DNA from: Pictodentalium vernedei
Lineage: Eukaryota > Mollusca > Scaphopoda > Dentaliida > Dentaliidae
Direction of reading: 5' to 3'
Assembly: GCA_031216915.1 (NCBI GenBank)
Contig: CM062288.1
Span: forward strand, 177,485,919-177,549,918
DNA length: 64,000 bases
Part shown: positions 1-11,720 of the stretch, piece by piece
Layout of the letters: every line of letters begins with the position of its first letter
Numbering within the stretch: position 1 is the stretch's first letter
Notes under the pieces: generated by a model
Told to the model about the DNA's origin: nothing
The model's database searches: none
What the model saw: only the letters and a program-made list of their open reading frames with translations
Position numbers and translations under genes: made by a program

Positions 1-2430
1 AACCTAACAAGTTACAATGAAATCCTTCCATAAATACGACTTACAGACATGCTAAAGGTTTTGGGGCTTGAGCAGCCATCAAGGCTGAATATTCGTGACC
101 AAAAGGGGACGTTCTCATCTGGACACTATTTGGAGTCATCCTACCAAGCTACAATGAAATCCCTTCATAATTATGACCTGTAGACTGTTCTAAAGGTTTT
201 CGGGCTTTGGGCCCCTGAAGCCGTCACAGTTGCCCATTCGTGTCCAAAAGGGGACGTTATCATCTATACATTATATGAAGTCAACCTACCAAGTTACAAC
301 GAAATCCCTTCATAAATATGACCTGTAGACTGTGCTAAAGGTTTTCGGGCTTCGGGCTCGGGCAGCCAAGTTGAGCCAACATGATTGAATGATCGCAACC
401 AAAGGGGACAATCTCATCTGGGCATCATCTGGAGCGATCCTGCGAAGTTACAATGAAATCCCTTCATAAATATGACCTGTAGACTGTGCTCAAGGTTTTC
501 AGGCTTTGGGCACCAGTAGCCATCACAGTTGACCAATCACGACCAAAAGGGGATGTCATCATCTAGGCATTATATGGAGTCAACCTAACAGGTTACAATG
601 AAATCCTTCTATAAATATAACCTTTTGCCTATGCTAAAGGTTTTTGGGCTCGGGCACCCATCAAGGCTGAATGATCATGACCAAAATGGGACGTTCTCAT
701 CTAGACATTATTTGGAGTCATCCTACCAAGTTACAATGAAATCCTTTCATAAATGTGACCTGTAGACTGTGCTAAAGGTTTTCGGGCTTCGGGCACCTTT
801 AGCCGTCAAAGTTGCCCAATCATGTCCAAAAGGGGACGTTCTCATCTAGACATTATATGAAGTCAACCTACCAAGTTACAATGAAATCCCTTCATAAATA
901 TGACCTGTAGACTGTGCTTAAGGTTTTCGGGCTTCGGGCTCGGGTAGCCATCATGGCTGAATGATCACAACCAAAGGGGACAATCTCATCTGGGCATCAT
1001 CTGGAGTGATCCTACGAAGTTACAATGAAATCCCTTCATAAATATGACCTGTAGACTGTGTTCACGGTTTTTGGGCTTCGGGCACTTGTAGCCATCACAG
1101 CTGACCAATCACGACCAAAAGAGGATGTCATCATCTAGGCATTATATGGAGTCAACCTAATAGGTTACAATGAAATCCTTCCATAAATATGATCTTTTAC
1201 CTATGCTAAAGGTTTTTGGGCTCGGGCACCCATCAAGGCTGAATGATCGCGATCAAAATGGGACGTTCTCATCTAGACATTATTTGGAGTCATCCTACGA
1301 AGTTACAATGAAATCCCTTCATAAATATGACCTGTAGACTGTGCTAAAGGTTTTCGGGCTTCGGGCACCTTTAGCCGTCACAGCTGCCCAATCATGTCCA
1401 AAAGGGGACATTCTCATCTAGACATTATATGAAGTTAACCTACCAAGTTACAAAATCACTTCATAAATATGACCTGTAGACTGGGCTAAAGGTTTTTCGG
1501 GCTTTGGGCTCGGGCAGCCATCATGGCTGAATGATCGCAACTATAGGGGACAATCTCATCTGGGCATCATCTGGAGTGATCCTAAGAAGTTACAATGAAA
1601 TCCCTTCATAAATATGACCTGTAGACTGTGCTCAAGGTTTTCGGGCTTCGGGCACTTGTAGCCATCACAACTGACCAATCACGACCAAAAGGGGATGTCA
1701 TCATCTAGGAATTATATGGAGTCAACCTAACAGGTTACAATAAAATCCTTCCATAAATATGACCTTTTGCCTATGCTAAAGGTTTTTGGGCTCGGGCACC
1801 CATCAAGGCTGCATGATCGTGATCAAAATGGGACGTTCTCATCTAGACATTATTTGGAGTCATCCTACCAAGTTACAATGAAATCCCTTCATAAATATGA
1901 CCTCTAGACTGTGCTAAAGGTTTTTGGGCTTTGGGCCCCTGTAGCCGTCACAGTTGCCCAAACATGTCCAAAAGGGGACTTTCTCATCTAGACATTGTAT
2001 GAAGTCAACCCACCAAGTTACAATGAAATTCCTCAATAAATATGACCTGAAGACTGTGTTAAAGGTTTTCGGGTTTTGGGCTCGGGCAGTCGTCACGGTT
2101 GGCAGATCATGCCCAAATGGGGACATTCTCATCTAGACATCATAAGGAGTCATCCTACCAAGTTACAATGAAATCCCTCCACATTAAACATGTCCTGCAG
2201 ACTGTGCTAAAAGTTTTTGGGTTTCGGGCTTGGGCAGCCATCACGGTTGATAGATCATGCCCAAAAGGGGATGTTCTCATCTAGGCATTATACAGAGGCA
2301 TCCTACCAAGTTACAATGAAATCCCTTCATAAATACGACCTGTAGACTGTGCTAATGGTTTTCGGGTTTTGGGCTCGGGCAGCCATACCAGTTGCCCGAT
2401 CGCGACCAAAAGGGGACGTTCTCATCTAGA
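1..2430 (+). repeat. HLE-A tandem array with four-monomer higher-order repeat
   Basis: Monomers of about 138-154 bp start at a conserved motif (acaatgaaatcc) near 14, 151, 296, 450, 595, 733, 878, 1022, 1167, 1305, 1450, 1592, 1737, 1875, 2020, 2165 and 2313. From 450 the spacings cycle as 145, 138, 145 and about 144, so the true period is four monomers (about 570 bp: 450 to 1022 to 1592). The monomer types differ by diagnostic segments such as a short type with 'ctcgggcaccc' and a type with 'gaccaatcacgacc'. The last two or three monomers near the tail fall outside the four-fold order. Confidence 0.85.
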
Positions 2431-2517
2431 CATGACCCCAAACCTGCATATGAAATTTCGTGATGATCAGAAAAGAACTGCGGGGTGTAGCCCGTGCTAA
2501 AGGAAAATGTGAACAGA

Positions 2518-2692
2518 TGTCACAGACTCACAGACTCACAGACTAACAGACTCACAGACTCACAGACTAACAGACTCACAGACTAACAGACTCACAGACT
2601 AACAGACTCACAGACTCACAGACTAACAGACTCACAGACTAACAGACTCACAGACTAACAGACTCACAGACTCACAGACTAACAGACTTCCG
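2518..2692 (+). repeat. CAGACT(C/A)A minisatellite inside the HLE-A tail
   Basis: About 20 units alternate 'cagactcaca' and 'cagactaaca' between the tail and the terminal hairpin. The matching place holds only three or four units in the copy ending at 17568 and a single 'cagacttccg' in the copy ending at 31392, so this tract expanded after copying. It sits where pearl-type elements carry their tetranucleotide simple repeat. Confidence 0.85.
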
Positions 2693-2765
2693 CACTCGTG
2701 ATGGCAATAGCTTATCTTGACTATGTCAAGTTAAGCTAAAAATGATTTATCTCACAAATTGTTTT

Positions 2766-2972
2766 GGGGACCGTTGATTCAGTAAATTGAGACCTTTTTA
2801 CTGTGATAAACAAGCTCTGTTTTACTGGTAAAACAGGACCTATTTGCCAATGCTTGGGGTGGAAGTCCTCTAAAATGGGCCGCATGGATATAACTGATTG
2901 ACTTTATCTCCATGTTGCGGTCATAATTAGCCATTGTGCAGAAATATGTGACCTTACACATCAATAATTAAA
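2766..2972 (+). mobile_element. SINE-like family 2, copy 1 (fragment)
   Basis: A stretch including 'ccaatgcttgggg' and 'ctccatgttgcgg', ending in 'gtgaccttacacatcaata', matches minus-strand copies at 7143-7370 and 54880-55112. Its last 60 or so bases (gccattgtgcagaaatatgtgacctta) are the same 3' end as the main SINE family. No pol III head can be recognised. It may be a SINE with a lost head or a fragment sharing a LINE-derived 3' end. Confidence 0.55.
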
Positions 2973-3423
2973 TGAGACCTTTTGCATTACTGTTTGCAGA
3001 TGCTGACTACAGTGCTGAAAGAGCTTGTTTGATGGAGTAATCAGACTGTCACTTCAAAAAGCTCTATGTATGTTGTTTGAGTCACCAGTGCTGTCTAAAA
3101 TACTTGTAATTTGTTTGATGGCAGCATCAGCCTCCGAAGAAAAATAAAAGCCTGAGACTGTAACTGCGTTGTCATCAGATCACGGTCTGATCAAGATTCT
3201 GCTTTTGAGAATACAGAACATACATGAAGTTTTTGTTGTTATTGCAAAACATAGGACAGTTATTTTACCCTCTCAGCTCCCTTAAGTATGGTTCTGAAAT
3301 AAAGAATCTCTATGCATGCAGGCCTGAAACGAGAAATTAATTAATTAATTGGGTTACCAGAACCTTTTTCAGGCATCTCTTTTTAACCCCTTTCCTGGTG
3401 AAAGCAAAATAATGATATGTTTA
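2973..3423. other. unassigned AT-rich DNA
   Basis: No gene or repeat family recognised; a short attaattaattaatt run lies near 3336. Confidence 0.5.
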
Positions 3424-4170
3424 GGCCACACAAAGTAGATTTTCTGTTTTTCAAGCCATTTTTTTTAAAAAAGTGCACATGGTGGGAGGGGGGGGGGGTG
3501 CAGTTTTTATTTTATTTTTTATTTTTGTAATTATTATTTCTATACCATCAGAAGTTCATCTTCTTGGTTTGTTTTATGCCTCGTAATCTACAGAATAACA
3601 TGGGTAGTGGTGTGCTTCATCCCAAGAGTGCAACAAGGTTCTGCAAGTCTTGTTGCACTCAAGAGACGAATCTATCCATTATGTTTGACTTGGGTAAAAT
3701 ATCAGACATAAACCAATTACTGGGTAAGTTTTATTGTTTTTAAGTTTACATTGGTAATTATTATTATTATTTATTGGTGTTTAAGGTCACATACTTATGC
3801 ACAATGGCTAATCATGACCGTGACGGTTTTACGGGAGGAGGAAGCCGGAGTATCCGGAGAGAACCACTGAGCATCGACGAGCAACTGTCAGCTCCTCAAC
3901 ATTCTAACTCTGTTCAAGCTCTGCTCAAGCAGGGTTACAGCGGTTGAAGACATGTGCACCATCGACGTGCAGTACGTCTTAGTACACAGCATCATCGTGC
4001 AACTGGGATAAAGTGCTTTGCCCAAGGACACAATGCGGGTCGTCCCGGATGGGGAACATTGGTCATAAAAAGAGAGCATGCAGCAGCCAAAATGACCATG
4101 CAGGAGGGCCGGAGAAACATGATTTTTAATGGCCTTACCATTGTTACTGTAAACTCTGAGCTGAGCAATC
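3424..4170 (+). repeat. Dispersed repeat X, copy 1, split by a SINE
   Basis: Segments 3424-3755 and 4056-4170 together match 37808-38215. Shared stretches include 'cacacaaagtagat' versus 'cccacaaagtagat', 'aaatatcagacataaacca' and 'ataaaaagagagcat'. The middle holds an inverted repeat: 'agagtgcaacaagg' and 'cttgttgcactcaagag'. A related palindrome is at 42165-42236. No ORF or termini are clear; it is probably a foldback MITE-type element. Confidence 0.65.
3756..4055 (-). mobile_element. SINE family 1, head truncated, inserted in repeat X
   Basis: Read on minus, the body has the CCTTGGGCAAAGCACTTTA motif and ends in a '...accaataaataataataa' tail. The pol III head is missing (5' truncation). 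An 8-bp target duplication, acattggt, lies at 3748-3755 and 4056-4063. The paralogous repeat at 38132 has the sequence without the insertion, which confirms both borders. Confidence 0.85.
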
Positions 4171-5173
4171 TTGAATACATCAGCATATTTTTTTAGCATC
4201 TAACACCAAGCTTTTGAGATACAGTGATGTAATAATACACAGTTGAAAGTGCTTATAGTACTTTTTCCAGCAATGTGTTACATCACAGCATTTCTTTGCC
4301 AGTTCAAAGAACTCAAGATGTATGATCATCATTCTTGTAGGGAAATTCGAGAAAAGGCCTTCTTTTTTCTTTTTTTATTCAAGTTGTAGTATTTTGGGCA
4401 AATGTAAAATCAGTTGGTCTTTGACTGAATTGAGTGTTTCCCCCAATTTGTACAGGTCTGACAAATCTGTTTTGGTCTATATTGACAGACTGGCTTGGAA
4501 TAAATGAAAAAAAATGGATGCTGTGTACTCAGAATGTTCTTTTTCCTGTTGCTATCTGAATCATTATCAAATGAGATATGGGGTAATATCTGGGAAAAAC
4601 TCATTTTTTGGGAACATTGTCTCGAGTTACACTGCATGAAGGTTTGGTTATCATAATGTGACAGTTAATTAGCAGGTGCTTGCTCTTCTGATAGATAGCA
4701 GCTAATATTGGTGATTTTCATCCAGACTAACATCATTACTTGTCCACAAGGGAATGGTGCACAGATAGTGTCTGGTATTTCATTACTGTCACTCAAGTGA
4801 TGGCCAGTGTAAATATTTAATTATCAAGTGAAGATCTGCAAGGTATCTTGGGAGTAGCTTAATATTATTACTATTTGTATAATGTTTGCTGCTGTGTTCC
4901 ATATAAGCCACAATTCAAGTATTTTAACCATTTCCTTTTTAAATGAAGCCAACTTCATTCTTCAATTGTCCTAAAATGCCTCTTGAACCACCAACTCAAC
5001 TGATAAACTTTGTGGCCTCAGAACAGATGCCTTAACCTCTATTGTAAGCAAGTCTTTGAAACAACTGGGGATCAAACACGGTCTCAGCGAGGCTGAACAT
5101 AGGCCCTATTCACAATGTGAATTGGTGCCCATTTTTTCCAATTCCAACTTTGAAAATTTCAATTCTCCAAAGC
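4171..5173. other. unassigned AT-rich DNA
   Basis: No gene, RNA or repeat family recognised. Short ORFs here have no recognisable motif. Confidence 0.5.
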
Positions 5174-5396
5174 ATGGTGGTGCTGTATAATAAGGCATCT
5201 TGCACATTGATGGTGCACCTGTCTTCAACCAATGCTAACCCTGCTTGTGTGGAGTTAGTACGTTGGGGAGCCTGACAGTTGCTCACCGTTGCTTATCGCT
5301 GTTCGGTGGTTCTTTCCATTTACTCTGGATTCCTCCACCTAAAAAACTGTCTGACTCGAGGTGACCCTGGCTGTCAAAAGTGTCATTAAATACCAA

Positions 5397-5427
<31 letters not shown>

Positions 5428-5430
5428 ATA
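5174..5430 (+). mobile_element. SINE family 1, 5'-truncated copy
   Basis: The body from 'ttgcacattgatggtgcac' through the 'gttcggtggttctttcc' region to a tail of about nine ATAA units (5389-5430) matches the full copies. The pol III head is absent. The long ATAA run is the SINE tail, not an independent microsatellite. Confidence 0.8.
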
Positions 5431-5808
5431 GACGAGATATCAATCATAGAAACTCGGCCGACTATTCCATGATCCACAATGCATTACAACAAATTCAGTC
5501 CTTTACATTGTGATAAGGATCTTGGACCCATTCTGAAAATGATTGGAGAGATCCCTGACAATTAACTCAATCTCCTGTCAGTGATTTTTCCAGGTGTCAT
5601 GAGCAGAAATTGCTGGCAAACATTTTAGACTTGCTGGCTAAAGGCATCTAACATACAAAAATAGCAAATGAGATTCAACTTCTTGCATTTATTTTTTGGA
5701 CAGGTGATATTCAACTGTGTTGTGAGGAGGAAAGAAAGCCAACAGAAAATTTTGAACAGATTGTGACCAAGTCTTGATACAGTTTCAATTCTGTTTTTAT
5801 AATCACTA
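5431..5808. other. unassigned AT-rich DNA
   Basis: Nothing recognised beyond the end of the SINE tail. Confidence 0.45.
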
Positions 5809-6152
5809 TACAGTAAGCACTTTGTCAAACAAAATTATTTAATTAACAGGAGTATTCAATTAACAGGGATTAGGGTATCAAACAAGATATGATATCAAAC
5901 AAGATATAATAGATTAAATGCCTGTATTGGATGTACTGAGGCCAAAATGATTTTAATCAATGAGAATCTGTGACTCTCAGGGTAAATGTTTGACATATTG
6001 CAAGATTTTTTAATCATTAAATAGGCGTTTACTCTATAACCTATTTACAATTAACAGGTCAAATGTGTGTTGAAGGTATGGTAACTGGTTTTGTGTTTGG
6101 AAGTGATATTCACTTAAGAGATATCCAATTAGGTGGGCTCCACTATACTGTA
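5809..6152 (+). mobile_element. pogo/Tc1-like MITE (family P), copy 1
   Basis: The element is bounded by TA. The right end reads ...ggtgggctccactatactg, the complement of the CAGTATAGTGGAGCCCACC-type terminus; the left TIR is degenerate (cagtaagcactttgtc). The interior has 'ttaattaacaggagtatt', 'gatataatagattaaatg' and 'ctataacctatttacaatt', shared with copies at 10632, 35940, 38397 and 54425. It is non-coding. TA flanks and CAGTRGAGCC-like ends are typical of pogo/Tc1-mariner MITEs. Confidence 0.65.
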
Positions 6153-7142
6153 CACTTTGCAGAAATTCACCATGCTGATTCCACATAAGTAAAGAAATGA
6201 ATACTCTTTCTTTGAATTTAAAATTCCAATTCACCATCAATTTTGGGCCATGAATATCAAATATTACATGCACCAATACCACTGTGTCTCAAAACTGAAG
6301 CAATATACTTGATTCATAGTACGAATATATTTTGTTTGACTGCTCACTTAGCTCTGTCAAGCAAGTTTCAATTAACTGGCTGAGGGCTAGATTATTTTGG
6401 GTGGTCTGAATTTGTTATTCAAAAGTTGTTTTATTACAAATTATTGGAGTACCCACAGGCACTCCCCAATAATTTTTAATAGAACAAATTTATATAATCA
6501 AAATATTACTTGTGTTTCACTACACATGAAACATGAACATGGAAAAAGTTTACTTTTGCTCTAGTAGTCTCATTTTTCTGAAAGCCGTGATAGTGGCTTC
6601 TTGCACTCAACCAGTTAGTTCAATTCTTTCTCAAGCAACAAAACACAGGTTAATAACAAAATTTGATAAAACAGAATACCCTCGTTACACAAAATTAAAT
6701 ATTTTTTACCAACAATTAAGCTATTCAACTACAGTGGGTTCCATTTAATATGATATTGCAGAGTAAACCTGTAACAAGCAAGTAGAATGCAAACACCAAA
6801 TCATTTACAGGCTTTTACAACCTGCATGAACAATGAATCTCAGACCTTGTCCATATTCGACTGTCATTTATTCCAAAATATTAGAAACAGTGAAAAGTAC
6901 AACAGCACTACATGTTGTCCCAAAGCAGAGATTCTTCCACCTTCTTGGGGAAAGGGTCCGGGGCCCTTGCAATTGAGGAAATTCATGTTGTGATAGCTCC
7001 AATTGGGGATTTTATTTTGAAGAGATGAAACATACAAAGAATAATAAATGTTGCCTTTAAATTGAACTGAGAATGTTAATAAGGAAGCAACTACATGTAT
7101 ACTAAATATTGAAAATTTTATAACCATCACATATGAAATAGT
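6153..7142. other. unassigned AT-rich DNA
   Basis: No gene recognised. A short inverted repeat flanks 6441-6478 (aattattggagt / actccccaataatt), and a family-P-like terminus (tacagtgggttcc) lies at about 6731. Confidence 0.45.
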
Positions 7143-7370
7143 TATTTATTATTTATTGGTGCTTACGGTCACATACTTCTGCACAATGGCTAATTGTAAC
7201 TGCAACATGGAGATAATGTCAAATTTAGTCAATCAATTATACCCATGTTGCCCATTTTCGAGGACTTACACCCCAAGCATTGGTGACTGGATCCTATTTT
7301 CCTAGTAAAAAAGATGTTGTGTACCACAGTAAACAAGCACTGCTTCACTTCCTGGGGATTCCACAGGGGA
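7143..7370 (-). mobile_element. SINE-like family 2, copy 2
   Basis: On minus it runs from 'cccaggaagtgaag' near 7360 through 'gcttggggtgtaagtcc' to a 3' end '...gaccgtaagcaccaataaat'. It matches 54880-55112 over almost the whole length. The 3' end is shared with SINE family 1, so both were probably copied by the same LINE machinery. Confidence 0.6.
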
Positions 7371-9235
7371 CATGAAATCATGTTCACTCGAGTGTCTGAA
7401 GTCTCTATTAGACTGTTCTTATACTATCAGATAAGAACTTATTACAGGCCCTTGAATTCAGATGCTTTTCAAACCTTAACAACTGTTGGAAATTTTTGGT
7501 TTTCTGAGGGCTTATTACAACCCAATTCAGGAAACCAATTGTGAATTAAATTTCTGTTTAAGAAGGAACTATGATAGACCAGTTTGGGGTTACAAAGTGG
7601 GAAAAATCCTGCCGATGTGCCTATGGGAAAGGGTTCCATATTCAGACTCAAAAGACACCTATAAGAATCCCTACATTGACAAAAATTATAAGCTATGCGT
7701 AAAAAAAATATTTGATGACATCATATAACCCCCTGCATATTGATGTCAAAATTTCAAGAAGCAAGTTTTTCCCATAATGCAACTAGAAATTTAATCAATT
7801 CAATCAGTCAAATTGAGACTGAATTATTTGGTTAAATTCCTAGTTAACAAACAAATCAAGTGAATGAGCCTAGTGCTGTACACAGAAATCTTAACTGACA
7901 TTCTGTTGCCATTTTCTTCTTCCAAACCATAGTTTATTACCTTTCATAGAACAAGTCATCCAGGCTTTATAAGATTTATCCAGTTCGCGATAATCAGTTT
8001 TGATTCTCACGAACTCCTGCCATGGCTTATAATAAAATTTGGGAGAATGCCATATACATTTAGGAGAATCCATTTGGATTCTTGCGAAAATGGTAGCGAG
8101 AATTAATACCTGCTATGAGAGTCCCATGAGGCCACCATGTTTGAACCCCTGTTGTATACTGATAACACATATCAACCCTTTACCAACATAGCTTTTTAAG
8201 TTTTAAAACATAAATATGATTTGATAATTTATAAAAAAAAATAAACAGTATTTACCAATAAAACTAAGCTCACTGGGCCGGTTCCAACGAGAGCCATATT
8301 TGAACAATTTTATTGACAAAGTGTCAGGATATTTCAGGTCATGTCAGCCTTATATTGGTTAATTTGCTGCTGCTGTGTTTGGTAAAGTGAAAATTGAGTC
8401 AATTGTTTTCACATGAAACCTGGAAGAGGTGCAGCAAGAATCTACATGGATTCTCGCTGATTTTGTTGCATGAATCCTTGCATGAATCAATTCTCAGATT
8501 CTCTGTGAAATATGAGCCCTGCCCTGCTCTGAGAATATTTTCAATTCTCAAATAATGTAGAACTTGGGACTGTGGGAGCACTGTTATACCTTTGTGAGTA
8601 CAACCAGAACATATTCCAATATATTTACTTGAGTTTAAGTCTAATGGCCTAGTTCCAGTTTTTGTGTGTTTCATGCAGAACACCTATTCCAACATAAAGG
8701 CAGCCAAGATTTCACTGGACACCACTGATAAGTGAAAGTGTTGCCTTGTTATGAGGGACACACCAATTGTGATTTTCCCATTGCATCCTCCAAAATGCAC
8801 CCTCCAGAATGCATCCTCCAAAAGGCACCCATCAGGGATTGAGATATATAAAGCTGTGCCAAGAGTAGTCCTTTCACCTCTAACGAAGTGCACAAATGCA
8901 CGAAACAGGTTAGGCTGGACTATTATATGGGATAACCCTACAACAGGTCTCCTCGAACTCTCTTGAGTTGTTAACTGACATTATTATTTTACATTTTGAC
9001 CTGTTTGACATTTATGGCAGAGACTACGGCTGTAAGCTCGATCAGCGACATTAGTCTGGGTTCCAGCGCTAGTGCTTCCTACAGTAATTTTAACATCAGA
9101 TATGGATGGACATCATCCCAAAAGACCACACAATGATTCCACTGCAGCTACACTGACCTAAGTTCAAGAGGAATATAAACCCACCTATCGAACCATACGG
9201 AACCTGTGAATTAAACAGCTGAAATTGGAGATCCA
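7371..9235. other. unassigned DNA with small repeated motifs
   Basis: No gene recognised. 7729-7790 (ctgcatattgatgtcaaaa) is a short dispersed repeat, also at about 10568 and 35678. 8043-8100 and 8400-8530 carry several 'gagaatc'/'gattctc' inverted motifs, seen again at 9740-9830. Confidence 0.45.
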
Positions 9236-9640
9236 GGGTTTATTTCTGGAGAAATGTATGGCAAACAACCTTTCCCCAACTGGACTACAACCAATACATG
9301 GGACCTCGCTGCACAAACTGCATACCAAGAAACTGCATTTACCTACTACATTGCAATCAATGTCGTAAACAGTATGTCAGGAAAACGCCAATTTCACTCC
9401 TGTATTCGAGAACACTTAGCAGATATCAAGCACAAACAGGGCACTCCCGTTGCCATATACTTTAATCAAAACCATCACACAGCATCTGATCTATGCTTCT
9501 GAATAATACAGGAATTATACTCATATCCTGAGGGACCTGATACAACGAAACAGCACCACAGTCATGAAATACGCTGGATATTCACCATAAAAATGCTACA
9601 ACCACACCACTCGGCCTGAACAGAAAGGACTTTTAATAAG
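9236..9640 (+). pseudogene. Penelope-like element C-terminal GIY-YIG endonuclease remnant
   Basis: Conceptual translation in more than one frame gives CNQCRKQYVRKTP, then REHLADIKHKQGTPVAIYF, then IIQELYSYPEGPDTTKQ and HEIRWIFTIKMLQP. The CxxC-KQYV-KT block, the REH..I motif, the 'TPVA.HF' block and the 'RW.F.IKMLQP' end are the usual order in the C-terminal GIY-YIG endonuclease domain of Penelope-like retroelements. The family normally joins a reverse transcriptase to this domain; only the endonuclease end is present here. At least one frame change and a stop interrupt it, so it is dead. Assignment rests on motif recognition only. Confidence 0.65.
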
Positions 9641-10631
9641 TGTTTTATAATTGTTATGAGGGTGCAAAAATAAACAGAATTTTCCAGGCCTTTAAGGACA
9701 CTTTCACAATCTGTGACAAGAATCAAATGAACATTTTACATGAATCAAAGTCAATTCTCAATGTTTTCTAAGTGAGAATCATTTGTGAGAATCACTTGAG
9801 AGAATCGATTCTGATTCTCACACAAATTTTAAGCCCATCAAATCTTATTCAAAAATCCTTTTTACTCTATATTAGGTAAATGATTAAAGCATTGTCCAGT
9901 GTGAGTCTGCACCTACAAACCACTGTGCAGTGATAACAAGTAAAATTTGTTATGGCAAGAATAATTCTTTTCTTTCAGCATTATGTCTACATAAAACATT
10001 AACAAATAAGAATGATGCAGTACGTTGAAAGCTGGCAATGAAAGCACCAATTCATAAACAAACATCACAAGGTGCCCCATTGTACATGTGCATGTTCTTA
10101 TCGATTGGAAAGCAATTATCTCTGTCGAAATTTGACTAGATAAATTAGGGCAATTAGTTATAACAGAGTTATCAATACTTTCTTTGAATGAATGTAAGAA
10201 ACCATAAACGAACTTACTATAGGGCATTATGACGTGGAAAAGCAGTATTGAGTTTTTCCAATGAAAATATTACACTGTACTCCAGTTCAACAACACAGTG
10301 GTGTTTACAAACAGGAAAAAGTTCTAAAAAATGACTATTCACAAAAATTCACCTGAAGTCACATTAACCCATAACTGAAAGGTATACAAATTATTCAGCT
10401 GCGTTAAAACAAAACCTATTCCAACTGCCTTTGGAAAGGAGGACTTTCCAATGCCATACTCCCCTTCCTTCTACCCTCTCGCTAAAGAAATGTAGATTGG
10501 ATATCTTTGCTTGTGCTATGACAGATTATTTTTATCACAGGATCTGGGGCATATTCCAACAATTAATCCCCTGCATACTGATGTCAAAATATAGAAACCC
10601 CAAGCTGCAAATTTGCAGCTTGAAATTTTGA
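9641..10631. other. unassigned AT-rich DNA
   Basis: No gene recognised. It contains the 'gagaatc' inverted motifs (9740-9830) and, at about 10560-10630, the short dispersed repeat also present at 7729, with an inverted pair (aagctgcaaatttgcagctt). Confidence 0.45.
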
Positions 10632-11034
10632 TAGAGTGAAACCCTGCCAATTGAAGAGACCCTGTGCCAACAAAATTTAATCAGTTAACAGGAGTATTCT
10701 ATTAACTTGTTTTTGGTCACTTGCCTGTATTCTAGAGACAAGCAAAGCATTTCTTCAACTGTATCTTGTTTGGCAGAGCTCATGGAGCTCTGTCAAACAG
10801 GATATAATAGATTAAAAGCCTGTACTGGAAGTGCTGAGGCCAAATACTAGTAGGTCTTTTAACAAGGGGAATTTGGTGATTGCTTGTAATTTCTTGACAT
10901 TCTATTTTTTATTATTTAATTAACAGGAGTTTTTACCATAACCTATATGCAATTAACAGATCAAATTTGAACTGAAGGTGTGGTATTGGGTTTGGTGTTT
11001 TGAAGTAACATTCAATTAAGCAGGCTCTATTGTA
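10632..11034 (+). mobile_element. pogo/Tc1-like MITE (family P), copy 2
   Basis: TA-bounded ends tagagtgaaaccctgcc and ...caggctctattgta match the family termini with several changes. The interior shares 'aacaggagtattctatt', 'gatataatagattaaa' and 'gcaattaacagatcaa' with the other copies. At its centre 'gcagagctc'/'gagctctgtc' forms a small palindrome. Non-coding. Confidence 0.65.
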
Positions 11035-11360
11035 TTTTGACATAAGTTTGCAGAGGGTTAGACTCCTACTTTACAAGCAGTAAAGCATCATCACTCAATA
11101 ATATTCCAGAAGTAGACCCAAGTATAGGCAGCTGTATTTTTGCACAAAACTTGAACACTGACTCCTGGTTGTCAGTTTCATTTCATTTACATTTCACATG
11201 CTCTGAATAAAATACATGACTTTTGAATTTTTAACAATTGCTTCAATAAAATTCTAGTACAGATTGCTTTAAAATATCTTAGCCACTGGGAACTATTCTT
11301 TGGAGCAGATGCATTGCCAAACAGCAAAGTTACTGGAGATCTTATAGGACACACACACAC

Positions 11361-11624
11361 TGGGGGCGCTGTGGTGTTGCAGTAACTGGTTCTCATCAGA
11401 TCACTGAAGCTAAGCAACGCTGAGCCAGGTTAGTCCTTGGATGGGTGACTGTCTGAGCGATCAATTCGGACTCCTGCATTGTGTCCTTGGGCAAGGCACT
11501 TTACGCCGATTATCCACATGTGGGCACGATAACACCGTGTACTAATGCGTACTGTATGTCGATGGTGCACGTGTGTTCAACCAATCTAAACCTGCCTGTG
11601 CTACAGTGCAGAGTTATGATGTCC
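11361..11624 (+). mobile_element. SINE family 1 with 5S-rRNA-derived head, 3'-truncated
   Basis: The first 110 bases resemble 5S rRNA: 'tctcatcagatcactgaag', 'ctaagcaacgctgagcc' and 'cttggatgggtgact' correspond to the 5S internal control region (box A, intermediate element, box C). The SINE body follows (gtgtccttgggcaaggcac). The 3' tail is missing after about 11624. It is a retroposon head, not a 5S gene: the 5' and 3' parts of 5S rRNA are absent. The second 5S-headed copy starts identically (tggggg) at 38694. Confidence 0.8.
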
Positions 11625-11720
11625 AGTAAGTTAGGTCTGGATCTCACCAAAGACTTTGTCCCCAGGCCTTTAGATTAGCTGAATTTGGGCACATCGGTAA
11701 ATATACAGAACTGCACGTAC

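Larger units (their letters stand above)
1..2742 (+). mobile_element. HLE-A copy 1, Helentron-like non-autonomous element (left part outside window)
   Basis: A tandem array fills 1 to about 2430, followed by a unique tail, a CAGACT-type simple repeat and a right-terminal hairpin at 2708-2738. The hairpin has arms tagctta-t-cttgac and gtcaag-t-taagcta with loop tat, then AAAAA. The array runs off the left edge, so the left end is not seen. The same tail and hairpin close two more copies at 17568 and 31392, which defines the right terminus. No ORF is conserved among copies, so the element is non-coding. The layout matches bivalve pearl elements and HINEs, which are thought to be moved by Helentron Rep/helicase proteins supplied in trans. 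That assignment is inference; the repeat structure is seen directly. Confidence 0.75.

Noticed and set aside
1-2430. Centromeric or bulk satellite DNA
   Set aside because: The array ends in the same tail and hairpin as two other dispersed copies, so it is the body of a mobile element.
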